From: an uncultured Litoreibacter sp.
GTDB lineage: Bacteria; Pseudomonadota; Alphaproteobacteria; Rhodobacterales; Rhodobacteraceae
Direction of reading: 5' to 3'
Assembly (NCBI RefSeq): GCF_947487515.1
Contig: NZ_CANKWO010000003.1
Coordinates: forward strand, 699,103-763,102
Length of the DNA stretch: 64,000 bases
Shown: in pieces, positions 25,817-34,075 of the stretch
How the letters are laid out: every line of letters starts with the position of its first letter
Position numbering within the stretch: the first letter of the stretch is position 1
The notes under the pieces: generated by a model
The model's input: the letters and a program-made list of their open reading frames with translations, nothing else
What the model was told of the DNA's origin: nothing
Database searches by the model: none
Position numbers and translations under genes: made by a program

Positions 25817-26287
25817 TTAGCAGCTCGGAGAGCAGTCACACCCTGGTGTGCAATCGCAGCCGCCGCCACCGCAGTCCGCCCCGTAGCAACTCCCCCCTGC
25901 GGCATCCGGTGCCGCGGCAGGTGTGGCCGACGCCATGCTGCAGCAGGCTGCCGCATCGCACCCGCCCCAGCAACACCAGTCGAGCTTGTTGTACCAGCGA
26001 TCTTTGCGGCGGTAGTTTTCCAATTCTTTACGCTCGTCTTCATCCAACTGCTGTGAATGAACCGCGCATTTAGACTTGGTGACAAGATGGGCCGCTTTGC
26101 AGTCGCGGAACCGCTGCGTGATCTTCGGCCAAGCGGCCCAAATCCCGTGGTCGCGGATCGCGTGTTTGACGTAGCCAGAGCACCCCGTGCCACCATGCAC
26201 AACAGAATAGGCGCAGCGGTAACCCTTTCTGGGGGATAGATATTGTTGGTAGGCCCAGATGCCGCCAAGTGCCAATTTGCTGAACAT
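25817..26287 (-). CDS. YidD-family protein with a cysteine-rich C-terminal tail
   Basis: 156 aa. Residues 8-65 match YidD (membrane insertion efficiency factor): AYQQYLSPRKGYRC, then CSGYVKHAIRDHG and a terminal RFRDCK. The spacing between the first Cys and the CS motif is longer than in ordinary YidD. A charged helix (about 76-94) follows, then a 50-residue tail with 12 cysteines (CCWGGC, CC, C..., DCGGGGCDC, CDC), rich in Gly/Ala/Pro. Ordinary YidD proteins end soon after the last conserved Cys, so the tail is an addition and could bind metal or form disulfides. The ATG at 26287 follows GGAGAG. It is not next to yidC or rnpA, unlike canonical yidD. Confidence 0.78.
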   Translation of the reverse strand: MFSKLALGGIWAYQQYLSPRKGYRCAYSVVHGGTGCSGYVKHAIRDHGIWAAWPKITQRFRDCKAAHLVTKSKCAVHSQQLDEDERKELENYRRKDRWYNKLDWCCWGGCDAAACCSMASATPAAAPDAAGGSCYGADCGGGGCDCTPGCDCSPSC

Positions 26288-26360
26288 AAACTCTCCGAAA
26301 TACGAGGCGCAGAATTGCGCTCATAGGCAGAGAAATCCAGCAAAAAGTTAACCTGCGTGG

Positions 26361-26987
26361 TCATGCGGTGAACGCCGGTTTCATGAGGTCATAAGGATGC
26401 TTCCAACCTGGCAATTGAGAGATACGTGTGAGCCACGCGTCAATATGGGGCCAGTCAGCACGATCAAAGCCGAAGGGTTCATCGTAGAACAGATAGCTGC
26501 AGCACGACAGATCAGCCGTGGTCACCCCATCGCCGACGATCCAGTCCCGACCCGCGAGGTGATCGTTCAGCACAGCATAGGCGGCCTTGGTGCGCCCCAG
26601 CATAAAGTTGATCACCTCTTGCGGGCGTTTATCTTCGGGCAGGAAATTCATTAAGAACCGGAGCGGCCCAATCTGCGAAGAAAACTTGTGATTGTCCCAC
26701 AAAACCCAACGAAGCACTTCGTATTTGTTTTCTGAGGTTCCGCCGAATTTTCCGGTTTGATCGACAACATATTGTTGAATGACCCCCGATTGGGTCAGGG
26801 TGATATCGCCGTCGACGAAGGAAGGAACCTCCCCCATCACGTTGATTTCTTTGAAGGCGTCAGAGCGGGCTTCTCCCTTAAAGAAATCCACAAAAACCGG
26901 CTCCCAGTCCATGCCCGACAGTTCAAGCGCAAGTGCGGCCTTGTAGGCGTTTCCACTTTCGCCAAAGCAATACAGTTTTGCGGTCAT
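26361..26987 (-). CDS. Glutathione S-transferase family protein
   Basis: 208 aa cytosolic GST. The thioredoxin-fold N-domain (about 1-80) has LYCFGESGNAYKAALALEL at the start and GEVPSFVDGDITLTQSGVI (cis-Pro and glutathione-binding Glu/Ser-type region) at about 52-70. The helical C-domain (about 88-205) contains WIVGDGVTTADLSCCSYL, the N-capping-box region of the GST fold. The substrate is unknown. Its ATG overlaps the stop of the preceding 70-residue gene by four bases. Confidence 0.85.
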   Translation of the reverse strand: MTAKLYCFGESGNAYKAALALELSGMDWEPVFVDFFKGEARSDAFKEINVMGEVPSFVDGDITLTQSGVIQQYVVDQTGKFGGTSENKYEVLRWVLWDNHKFSSQIGPLRFLMNFLPEDKRPQEVINFMLGRTKAAYAVLNDHLAGRDWIVGDGVTTADLSCCSYLFYDEPFGFDRADWPHIDAWLTRISQLPGWKHPYDLMKPAFTA

Positions 26988-27196
26988 TTCTTACGGGCCT
27001 CCAGTTCAGAATTAAAAATGCGCAGGCGATGGGTCAGATTTGTTTCATCCGTCACGCTGCCGAAGTTTTCGAACAGAAACGACAGTGCCTCACCTTCGTC
27101 CAAGCCCGCCTCCGTGCTGAATTTCTTCAGTTTGCGCCATGCGTCTTCAGTCATGGCAAGGTTTACACGTCGGGTTAGTTTCAGGCGTTTGGGCAT
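26984..27196 (-). CDS. Small ribbon-helix-helix-like protein
   Basis: 70 aa. LKLTRRVNLAMTEDAWRKLKKFSTEAGLDEGEALSFLFENF reads as a beta-strand followed by two helices, the CopG/ribbon-helix-helix pattern; the rest is a charged helix ending EARKK. No toxin gene is adjacent; the coupled downstream partner is a GST. If it binds DNA it may be a local regulator, but this is inferred from secondary-structure pattern only. The ATG at 27196 follows GGAGAC. Confidence 0.6.
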   Translation of the reverse strand: MPKRLKLTRRVNLAMTEDAWRKLKKFSTEAGLDEGEALSFLFENFGSVTDETNLTHRLRIFNSELEARKK

Positions 27197-27243
27197 AGTC
27201 GTCTCCGCAAATTTGATGGGGCAGGGGGTGCCCTGCCGCCACT

Positions 27244-29022
27244 TTAGAAACTCGCCGCGTCGAGCGCCATAACCGTATCGGCTCCGCTTTCAATTCGCGC
27301 CAAATGCATACCCGTCGCGGGCAGTTGCCGCGCCATGTAGTATTTGCCGGTTGCGATCTTGGTTTCGTAGAAAGCCGTGTCTGACGCGCCGTTTTCCAAT
27401 GCATCCATCGCGGCTTTGCCCATCTTCGCCCACATCAACCCGAGGCAGACATGGCCAAACATATGCATGAAGTCATAAGAGCCAGCCAAAGCGTGGTTCG
27501 GGTTCTTCATTCCGTTTTGCATGAAATACATGCCTGCGGCTTGAAGGTCTTTAGAGGCGGCTTTTAGCGGGTCGAGGAAGGATTTTTCATATTCCTCATT
27601 GCCGCTGTTTTCCTTGATAAAAGATTTGACGATCTCAAAGAAAGCCATCACGTGCTTGCCGCCGTCTTGCGCCAACTTGCGGCCCACCAGATCTAAAGCT
27701 TGAACACCATTGGCGCCCTCGTAGATTTGGGTGATCCGTGCGTCGCGGGCAAACTGCGACATGCCCCATTCCTCAATATAGCCGTGGCCGCCGTAAACCT
27801 GCTGGGCGGCTGTCGCATATTCGAAACCTTTGTCGGTTAGAAAGCCTTTGATCACAGGGGTGATCAGCGAAACGATGCCATGGGCGGCGTCATCATCGGC
27901 GCGCACATGCTGGTCGATCATATTGGCGCCCCAGAAGGTAAAGGCCCGCGCGCCCTCGATGAAGGACTTTTGGTCCATCAAATTGCGCCGAATGTCCGGA
28001 TGCACGATCAGCGGGTCAGCTGGCCCGTCAGGGTTCTTCGCGCCGGTTACATCGCGGCCTTGCAAACGATCATTGGCGTAGATCACCGCGTTCTGATAGG
28101 CGGCTTCGGCTTGGGCGTAGCCTTGCAGGCCAACCCCGATGCGCGCTTCGTTCATCATGGTGAACATCGCACGCATGCCTTTGTGCTCGGTCCCCAGAAG
28201 GTAGCCAGTGGCCTCGTCGTAGTTCATCACGCATGTCGAGTTGCCGTGGATGCCCATCTTTTCTTCAATCGAGCCCACAGAAACGCCATTGCGCTCTCCA
28301 AGAGAGCCGTCTTCTTTGACGATGAACTTCGGCACAATAAACAAAGACACGCCCTTGATGCCCTCGGGGCCGCCTTCGATTTTGGCCAACACCAGATGGA
28401 TGATGTTGTCTGACATGTCGTGTTCGCCCGCCGAGATGAAAATCTTCTGGCCGGAAATCTTGTAGCTCCCGTCGTTTTGAGGCGCAGCTTTTGTACGCAT
28501 CAACCCCAAGTCGGTGCCGCAATGGGGCTCCGTCAGGTTCATCGTGCCGGTCCAGTCGCAAGACACCATCTTTGGCAGGTAGGTTGCCTTTTGCGCGTCT
28601 GTGCCATGCGCGTGGATTGCAGAGTAGGCGCCATGCGTCAGGCCTTGGTACATGTTGAACGCCATATTGGCTGCGGTGAACTGCTCCCCCACGGCCACGG
28701 CCAGAACATATGGCATGCCTTGGCCGCCATATTCGGGATTGCAATCCAGGGCGGTCCAACCGCCTTCTTTCATTTGGTCGAAAGCTGCCTTGAACCCCGT
28801 CGGTGTCCGCACAACCCCGTTTTCCAGTTTGCAGCCCTCTTTGTCCCCCACGACGTTGAGCGGTTGCAGCACTTCGGAGGCGATTTTGCCCGCTTCATCC
28901 AGAACGGCGGAGGTGAAGTTGGCCTCCAGCTCATCATAGCCAGGCACGGTTTGCGCGGAGACTTTCAGAACGTCATGTAGGACGAATTGCATATCTTTGA
29001 CTGGGGCGGTGTAGCTGGGCAT
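27244..29022 (-). CDS. Acyl-CoA dehydrogenase (long, C-terminally extended; DmdC-like)
   Basis: 592 aa FAD-dependent acyl-CoA dehydrogenase. N-domain to about 160; the FAD/acyl loop [19 protein letters not shown] lies at about 160-178 and [15 protein letters not shown] at about 187-201. The helical C-domain has a Q-V-Y-G-G-H-G-Y motif ([15 protein letters not shown], about 415-429) and [18 protein letters not shown]. An extra C-terminal helical domain (about 470-590) places it with the ~590-residue group that includes 3-methylthiopropanoyl-CoA dehydrogenase DmdC. Whether the substrate is a fatty acyl-CoA or methylthiopropanoyl-CoA cannot be told. The ATG at 29022 follows AGAGG; it lies 32 bases after the MerR gene, suggesting one operon. 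Confidence 0.88.
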   Translation of the reverse strand: MPSYTAPVKDMQFVLHDVLKVSAQTVPGYDELEANFTSAVLDEAGKIASEVLQPLNVVGDKEGCKLENGVVRTPTGFKAAFDQMKEGGWTALDCNPEYGGQGMPYVLAVAVGEQFTAANMAFNMYQGLTHGAYSAIHAHGTDAQKATYLPKMVSCDWTGTMNLTEPHCGTDLGLMRTKAAPQNDGSYKISGQKIFISAGEHDMSDNIIHLVLAKIEGGPEGIKGVSLFIVPKFIVKEDGSLGERNGVSVGSIEEKMGIHGNSTCVMNYDEATGYLLGTEHKGMRAMFTMMNEARIGVGLQGYAQAEAAYQNAVIYANDRLQGRDVTGAKNPDGPADPLIVHPDIRRNLMDQKSFIEGARAFTFWGANMIDQHVRADDDAAHGIVSLITPVIKGFLTDKGFEYATAAQQVYGGHGYIEEWGMSQFARDARITQIYEGANGVQALDLVGRKLAQDGGKHVMAFFEIVKSFIKENSGNEEYEKSFLDPLKAASKDLQAAGMYFMQNGMKNPNHALAGSYDFMHMFGHVCLGLMWAKMGKAAMDALENGASDTAFYETKIATGKYYMARQLPATGMHLARIESGADTVMALDAASF

Positions 29023-29054
29023 AGGGGCCTCTTTGCGAATTTGGTTACGTGGAT

Positions 29055-29456
29055 TTAGGAGTTGGCCGCCTTGGGTAGGCTGCGCGAGGCGATCATTTTT
29101 TCTCCCCATTGCAGTTGGGCAGTCAGATCTACAATGGCTTCGTTCAATTCGTCGCGCTGTTTGATCATGTCGGCCAGTCGCTTTTGGCCAATCTCATAGG
29201 TCAGGGCAAACTGCGTCGCCTGCTGGTCGCCGATGTGATATAGATCCAGAAGCTGGCGAATTTCTTCCAGCGAAAAACCGAAGCGTTTGCCTCGCAAGAT
29301 CAGTTTCAGTCGGGCGCGGTCGCTTTTGGTGAAAAGGCGGCGTTGCCCCTCTCGGATCGGGAACAGTAGTTCTTTGGATTCGTAGAAACGTAAAGTACGC
29401 GGAGTTACTCCGTATGCGTCACACATTTCACGAATGGTCATAGTATCCTCAGACAT
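29055..29456 (-). CDS. MerR-family transcriptional regulator (beta-oxidation type)
   Basis: 133 aa. The winged helix-turn-helix [26 protein letters not shown] occupies about 6-31, the wing and second HTH continue to about 75 ([31 protein letters not shown]), and a coiled-coil helix (about 84-125) follows. No metal-binding Cys pattern is present, so it is likely a LiuR/PsrA-like acyl-CoA-responsive MerR protein. It is directly upstream of the acyl-CoA dehydrogenase gene on the same strand, and a palindrome with a 19-base-spaced promoter lies upstream. The ATG at 29456 follows AAAGGACA; the frame extends to 29525 without support. Confidence 0.87.
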   Translation of the reverse strand: MSEDTMTIREMCDAYGVTPRTLRFYESKELLFPIREGQRRLFTKSDRARLKLILRGKRFGFSLEEIRQLLDLYHIGDQQATQFALTYEIGQKRLADMIKQRDELNEAIVDLTAQLQWGEKMIASRSLPKAANS

Positions 29457-29763
29457 TTGATGTCCTTTACTTCTACTTCGCGGTTTCGATGCATTGGACA
29501 TGTTGAACGTGATCCAACCATACAAGCATTGTTGACGTTAACGTAAATGTAACGTGGCGTCAGAACTGAGGTGACGTAATGTCAGGAAATTTTTAGGGGG
29601 ATTTAGCGCAACTTTTGCAAACCACCGCCTGACAAGATAGTGACGCCTTGTGAACAGATTTCCCCGTAAAGCCCATATAAATAAGGGGGAACTGCAAGGG
29701 GTATTTCCCCGCAACTGCATTTGGCAAGGGTTCGGATTGGGGCGCGCCACGGATTTTAGGGGA
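29457..29763 (-). other. Intergenic region between the two MerR genes
   Basis: 307 bases without a supported gene. It contains the 29532-29547 palindrome and promoter of the downstream MerR/acyl-CoA dehydrogenase unit, and a second imperfect inverted repeat TGACGTAATGTCA at 29572-29584. The frame covering 29538-29867 on the minus strand is a shadow with no known fold. Confidence 0.6.
29523..29547 (-). promoter_or_regulatory. LiuR-like palindrome within a MerR-type 19-bp-spacer promoter
   Basis: TTGACGTTAACGTAAA at 29532-29547 is an inverted repeat with seven of eight half-site positions matching. On the minus strand it begins with TTTACG, followed after exactly 19 bases by TATGGT, a plausible -35/-10 pair with the long spacer typical of MerR-activated promoters. 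From memory, LiuR-type MerR regulators use a motif of the ACGTnnACGT kind. The site lies 76 bases before the start of the 29055-29456 gene. Confidence 0.6.
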
Positions 29764-30135
29764 CTACAATCCTGCTGCCACCTGATCGCGAAGGGTTTGA
29801 AGTTCAGCGATTGATTCTTCGATCTGTTGCTTGCGGCTGAGCAGTTCGCCCATCTGTTTGTCCGCAAACTCGATCACGGCTTCCATCTGAGCGCGGTTCT
29901 GGGGGTCCGAATTGTACATATCAAGCCACTGGCGGATGTCCTCCAAGGGAAACCCGAATTTGCGGCCTCTCATGATCAACTTCATGCGCGCGACCTCGCG
30001 TGGGTGGTAAAAGCGCGACCGGCCTTCGCGTTCCGGGCTTAGAAGTTCGATGTATTCGTAGTAACGAAGGGTCCGCGGTGTCACGTCGAACTGGGCACAC
30101 ATTTCTTTAAAGGTCAGGCGGCTGTCAGATGCCAT
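29764..30135 (-). CDS. MerR-family transcriptional regulator (second copy)
   Basis: 123 aa, clearly related to the neighbouring MerR protein: LTFKEMCAQFDVTPRTLRYYEYIELLSPEREG (about 7-38), FYHPREVARMKLIMRGRKFGFPLEDIRQWLDM (about 42-73), then a coiled-coil dimerisation helix to the C-terminus. There are no effector-binding cysteines. The start ATG at 30135 is close to TGCTTATG. It faces the thioesterase gene at 30298 across a 162-base divergent region that contains a TACCT/AGGTA inverted repeat. The two MerR copies probably control related acyl-CoA genes. Confidence 0.87.
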   Translation of the reverse strand: MASDSRLTFKEMCAQFDVTPRTLRYYEYIELLSPEREGRSRFYHPREVARMKLIMRGRKFGFPLEDIRQWLDMYNSDPQNRAQMEAVIEFADKQMGELLSRKQQIEESIAELQTLRDQVAAGL

Positions 30136-30186
30136 AAGCAGCTCCGTATCTCATCCGGTATCCCTTCATGCAGGTTTCGTCACGAA

Positions 30187-30202
30187 TACCTTTGCATAGG
30201 TA
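30187..30202. promoter_or_regulatory. Inverted repeat in the divergent MerR/thioesterase promoter region
   Basis: TACCT at 30187-30191 and AGGTA at 30198-30202 with a six-base spacer form a 16-base dyad between the divergent start codons. Candidate operator for the MerR protein encoded at 29764-30135; this rests on position and symmetry only. Confidence 0.4.
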
Positions 30203-30297
30203 ACGCGACCATTCTAGTCGCCCTTGGGTGGGAATTTTCAAACTTATCAGCAATGCGCGCCTTGGCGCTGGTGCGGAAAGCTGCCACAAATGTGCAT

Positions 30298-30735
30298 ATG
30301 AGTACAAAAACAGACCGCATGACATTCGCCCGCCAGTTTTTGGACGCCATTCCGCACTCCCGCGCTTTGGGGATGTGTTTGGACGAGATCGGGGAAGGGT
30401 ATGCTGTGTTGTCGATGCCCTATGACGAGCGATTCATTGGCAACCCGTCAACTGGTGTGATCCACGGTGGGGCTGTGTCGGCCTTGATGGATACATGCGG
30501 GGGGACTGCTGTGATGTCGCATCCGCAGGCGCACGGGGGAACCGCCACGATTGACCTGCGCATCGACTACATGCGTGCCGCAACGCCTGGCCAGCGTATT
30601 CGCGCAAGGGCGGAATGCTATCACGTCACGCGCTCTGTAGCCTTTGTGCGTGCGACGGCCTTGGATGACGATACGGAAAACCCTGTGGCGTCCGCCACCG
30701 GTGCGTTCACATTTCAACGGGCGAAAGGGGCTTAG
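30298..30735 (+). CDS. PaaI-type hotdog-fold thioesterase
   Basis: 145 aa acyl-CoA thioesterase. The hotdog signature IGNPSTGVIHGGAVSALMDTCGG (about 46-68) holds the conserved His-Gly-Gly, and ATIDLRIDYMRAATPGQRIRARAE (about 83-106) is the paired strand region. The ATG at 30298 is chosen; a GGAAAG lies upstream and the frame opens at 30253. A second thioesterase gene follows after three bases, so the two are likely a heteromeric or complementary pair. The acyl substrate is unknown; the neighbouring beta-oxidation genes suggest CoA recycling from fatty or aromatic acyl-CoAs. Confidence 0.85.
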   Translation: MSTKTDRMTFARQFLDAIPHSRALGMCLDEIGEGYAVLSMPYDERFIGNPSTGVIHGGAVSALMDTCGGTAVMSHPQAHGGTATIDLRIDYMRAATPGQRIRARAECYHVTRSVAFVRATALDDDTENPVASATGAFTFQRAKGA

Positions 30736-30738
30736 GTC

Positions 30739-31230
30739 ATGCGTAAACCCGAACCGGTTCAGGTGATCAAAACGCGCCGAGATGCCGCCTTGCACGGCTT
30801 GGTTCAAAGCGTGCCCTACATTCAGTTTCTGGGCGTCGAATTCGACCGGCGAGGGGATGAGCTGACGGCTGTCTTGCCGTACCGCGAGGAACTTATCGGG
30901 AATCCGATGCTGCCGGCCTTGCATGGGGGGGCGACGGCGGCCTTCTTGGAAATTACCTCGATCATCGGGCTGACGTGGTCCACCATGTGGTCCGATATGG
31001 AAGACGGCAAACTTCAAGATGGGGCACTGCCGGTTATTCCCAAGACCATCGACTTTACTGTGGACTACCTTCGCTCTGGCCTGCCGCGCGATGCTTATGC
31101 GCGGGCTCGGGTGAACCGGTCGGGGCGACGCTACGCTTCGGTGCATGTAGAGGCGTGGCAGGACAATCGTGATCGTCTATTTGCCCAAGCAACTGGGCAT
31201 TTCTTGATGCCAACACCTGATGGCAGCTGA
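30739..31230 (+). CDS. PaaI-type hotdog-fold thioesterase (second gene)
   Basis: 163 aa, same fold: YREELIGNPMLPALHGGATAAFLEITSI (about 48-75) with the His-Gly-Gly, and PKTIDFTVDYLRSGLPRDAYARARV (about 104-128). It carries a longer N-terminal helix than its neighbour. The ATG at 30739 lies four bases after the previous stop. Its 3' end overlaps the MATE gene start by 11 bases. Tandem non-identical hotdog proteins often form one transcription unit. Confidence 0.85.
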   Translation: MRKPEPVQVIKTRRDAALHGLVQSVPYIQFLGVEFDRRGDELTAVLPYREELIGNPMLPALHGGATAAFLEITSIIGLTWSTMWSDMEDGKLQDGALPVIPKTIDFTVDYLRSGLPRDAYARARVNRSGRRYASVHVEAWQDNRDRLFAQATGHFLMPTPDGS

Positions 31231-32542
31231 CCCCGCCGCGCAGGACCTAACCCACGGGCGGGTTCTGAAAATAGCTCTTCCCATTGTGATTTCAAATGCC
31301 ACCGTCCCGATCCTTGGGGCGGTGGACACTGGGGTTGTGGGGCAAATGGGGCTCGCCGCGCCCATTGGGGCAGTGGGGATCGGCGCGATTATTCTGTCGG
31401 GGCTGTATTGGTTGTTCGGCTTCCTGCGCATGGGGACCGCGGGGCTCACCGCGCAAGCCCATGGAGCAGGGGAGACCGGCGAGGTCGCAGCACTGCTGTC
31501 ACGCTCGTTGATGATCGGGGTCGCGGCCGGACTTGTGATCATGGCCTTGCAAATTCCGTTGTTTTGGGGGGCGTTCCAGCTTTCCCCTGCCAGCGCCGAG
31601 GTTGAAGACCTTGCCCGAGACTACATGGGCATTCGTGTGTTTTCCGCCCCTGCCGCGATTGCGATTTACGGAATAACCGGCTGGTTGATCGCATTGGAGC
31701 GCACCAGAGCGGTATTGGTGCTGCAGGTTTGGATGAACGGGCTGAACATCGTTCTCGACTTGATCTTTGTTTTGCAATTGGGCTGGGGCGTCGAGGGCGT
31801 GGCCTTTGCGACGTTTCTGGCGGAATGGTCCGGTCTGGGCCTTGGGCTTTGGCTGTGCCGCGACGCCTTTCGCACACCGGCTTGGAAAGACTGGCCTCGG
31901 GTGTTTGACCGGATGCGCCTGACACGCATGGCGGCGGTGAATTCGGACATCATGTTGCGGTCGATCCTGTTGGAGGCCGCGTTTATTTCCTTCTTGTTCT
32001 TTGGGGCGGACTTTGGCGATGTGACGCTGGCGGCGAACCAAATCCTGCTTCAGTTCTTGCATATAACGGCTTTCGCATTGGACGGGTTTGCCTTCGCCGC
32101 CGAGGCCTTGGTGGGACAGGCGTTGGGCGCACGCAACCGGTTGCGTTTGCGGCGCGGCGCATATCTGACAACGCTTTGGGGGGTGATTGTGACGGCTGGG
32201 CTGGCGCTGTGCTTCGCGCTGTTCGGGGGGCAGATTATCGACGTGATGACCACCGCCCCCGAAGTGCAAGACGAGGCGCGCAGCTACCTGATCTATATGG
32301 TCGTAGCCCCGTTGATCGGCGTCTATGCGTGGATGTTGGACGGAATATTCATCGGGGCTACGCGCACGCGCGACATGCGCAATATGATGGCGGTATCCTT
32401 CGTGGTGTATTGCGGCGCCTTGGCTGTGCTGATGCCGGTCTTGGGCAATCACGGCCTATGGGTCAGCCTGCTGATTTTATTCGTGGCGCGCGGGATAACG
32501 CTGGGTTTGCGTTACCCCGCATTGGAGGCAGAGGCGACTTAA
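31220..32542 (+). CDS. MATE-family efflux transporter (DinF-like)
   Basis: 440 aa, 12 predicted transmembrane helices in two six-helix halves. Family features are [28 protein letters not shown] (about 15-42) and [18 protein letters not shown] (about 69-86), with the second-half equivalent [21 protein letters not shown] (about 293-313). It exports cationic drugs or metabolites by H+ or Na+ exchange. The ATG at 31220 overlaps the upstream thioesterase gene. It is convergent with pyrD with overlapping ends. Confidence 0.88.
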   Translation: MAADPAAQDLTHGRVLKIALPIVISNATVPILGAVDTGVVGQMGLAAPIGAVGIGAIILSGLYWLFGFLRMGTAGLTAQAHGAGETGEVAALLSRSLMIGVAAGLVIMALQIPLFWGAFQLSPASAEVEDLARDYMGIRVFSAPAAIAIYGITGWLIALERTRAVLVLQVWMNGLNIVLDLIFVLQLGWGVEGVAFATFLAEWSGLGLGLWLCRDAFRTPAWKDWPRVFDRMRLTRMAAVNSDIMLRSILLEAAFISFLFFGADFGDVTLAANQILLQFLHITAFALDGFAFAAEALVGQALGARNRLRLRRGAYLTTLWGVIVTAGLALCFALFGGQIIDVMTTAPEVQDEARSYLIYMVVAPLIGVYAWMLDGIFIGATRTRDMRNMMAVSFVVYCGALAVLMPVLGNHGLWVSLLILFVARGITLGLRYPALEAEAT

Positions 32543-33597
32543 AGCCAGTCGTTGCGCCCTGTTCCTACGGCATCCGCGATATTGGCAAAGCCGTCGCGCT
32601 CCAAGAGGGCGTCGAGCCCTTGGGCGATGTCACCGGCCAAGGACAAACCGCCGTAAACCATTGCCGTATAGATCTGCACCGCGGATGCGCCCGCACGGAT
32701 CTTGGCATAGGCCTGATCCGCCGAGCCAATCCCGCCTACGCCCACAAGGGGCATTGCGCCATCCAGAAGCTGCGACAGGCGGGCCAGCACGCGGGTGCTT
32801 TTCTCGAAGACCGGTTGCCCCGAAAGACCTCCTGCTTCGGATCTATAGGGGGATTTCAGGCCGTCGCGCGACAAGGTGGTGTTGGTCGCGATGATGCCTG
32901 CCAAACCGGCCTCAACGGCGACCTCGGCAATTTCACCCAAAGCGTCATCGTCCAGATCGGGCGCGATTTTCAGGAATACGGGGATCGGAACACGCAATTC
33001 CGCCCGCGCCGACATGACACCCGACAATAAGGTCGACAGTGCAGCGCGGCCTTGCAAGTCGCGTAGCTTTTCGGTGTTGGGTGACGAGACATTCACCGTA
33101 GCGAAATTCACATGCGGCCCGCAATGACGCAACACGGTCGCGAAGTCCTGCGCGCGGTCTTCGCTGTCTTTGTTGGCCCCAAGATTTAGGCCGACCGGTA
33201 CGCCAACAACCCGTGATGCAAGGCGCTCTGCGATGACATCCATACCCTCGTTGTTGAAGCCGAAGCGATTGATCGCGGCTTGGTCTTCGGTGAGGCGAAA
33301 CAGGCGCGGCTTCGGGTTGCCTGGCTGCGGACGCGGGGTCGCGGCGCCGACTTCCAAAAAGCCGAAGCCAGCTTGAGCCAAAGGTCCGACAACTTCTGCA
33401 TTTTTGTCAAACCCTGCTGCCAATCCAACAGGGTTTTTCAATTCCATGCCCGCCAATGTGGTGGACAGGCGGGGGGAAAGAATGGGGCCTTGTCCAAACC
33501 CAAGCCCCATTTTCAACGATTGTATGGCCAAGCCATGTGCGCGTTCAGGGTCGACGCGGTGCAGGCCTGCAAGGGCTATGCGTTCTAGGGCTTTCAT
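32539..33597 (-). CDS. pyrD: Dihydroorotate dehydrogenase (quinone), class 2
   Basis: Membrane-associated FMN enzyme of de novo pyrimidine synthesis, oxidising dihydroorotate with quinone. 352 aa. The N-terminal extension typical of class 2 ([22 protein letters not shown]) precedes [19 protein letters not shown] (about 55-73), the catalytic-serine loop [16 protein letters not shown] (about 168-183), [11 protein letters not shown] (about 209-219) and the FMN phosphate site [20 protein letters not shown] (about 288-307). The ATG overlaps the stop of the DUF952 gene by four bases. Confidence 0.94.
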   Translation of the reverse strand: MKALERIALAGLHRVDPERAHGLAIQSLKMGLGFGQGPILSPRLSTTLAGMELKNPVGLAAGFDKNAEVVGPLAQAGFGFLEVGAATPRPQPGNPKPRLFRLTEDQAAINRFGFNNEGMDVIAERLASRVVGVPVGLNLGANKDSEDRAQDFATVLRHCGPHVNFATVNVSSPNTEKLRDLQGRAALSTLLSGVMSARAELRVPIPVFLKIAPDLDDDALGEIAEVAVEAGLAGIIATNTTLSRDGLKSPYRSEAGGLSGQPVFEKSTRVLARLSQLLDGAMPLVGVGGIGSADQAYAKIRAGASAVQIYTAMVYGGLSLAGDIAQGLDALLERDGFANIADAVGTGRNDWL

Positions 33598-33929
33598 GTC
33601 AGCTCCTTTGGGAAATCATGGGTCGTGCCGTTCCACGCAAGAGGGGCTGCACTGGTGACTTCTGACAGCTCCCAATCACGGTACAGATGCGGGAACTCAG
33701 CGCCGCCTCGTGACACTTCCCACTTCAACGCGGAATCCGTTGGGGCCTTGCCCCAGACCAGCCACAGGTCCGTTTGGCCTGTGAAATGCTTGGCGGCGGT
33801 CTCTTTTGCCTGCGTTGCGGTGGAGAAATGAATGTAGCCATCCGTCAGGTCGATTTGCGCGCCGGTGAAGCGTGAAGTCGCCTGAAACTTGGACCACGCA
33901 TCAGCGGTCATGATCTTGTAAATATTCAT
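33594..33929 (-). CDS. DUF952 family protein
   Basis: 111 aa. [49 protein letters not shown] is the conserved N-terminal half of DUF952, with IHFST and the later LWLVWG. The biochemical role is unknown; the fold is thought to resemble ADP-ribosyltransferase-like or glutathione-handling proteins. The ATG at 33929 is chosen over the open frame to 33953 because the conserved strand starts there. Coupled to pyrD. Confidence 0.82.
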   Translation of the reverse strand: MNIYKIMTADAWSKFQATSRFTGAQIDLTDGYIHFSTATQAKETAAKHFTGQTDLWLVWGKAPTDSALKWEVSRGGAEFPHLYRDWELSEVTSAAPLAWNGTTHDFPKELT

Positions 33930-34075
33930 AGGTCTCACATGCCCTGTGCTCAAAGAGTGGTCAAGTCACCGCGCTGTCACATGGTGACGTTACGCCACTG
34001 CACGGAGGGGGCTTTGACTCCGTGCATCATTCGCGCCACTCTGACGCTAGAATTTTAGAATGGGGGACCATCCAT

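Noticed and set aside
25795-26364. 189-residue minus-strand frame overlapping the YidD-like gene
   Set aside because: The other frame encodes clear YidD motifs and has a ribosome site; this frame has neither.
29697-29709. GGGG-TATTT-CCCC as terminator of the 29764 MerR gene
   Set aside because: Four-base stem without a T-run on the minus strand; too weak to support.
31499-32452. 317-residue minus-strand frame opposite the MATE gene
   Set aside because: Histidine/glutamine-rich antisense translation of membrane helices; no fold or start signal.
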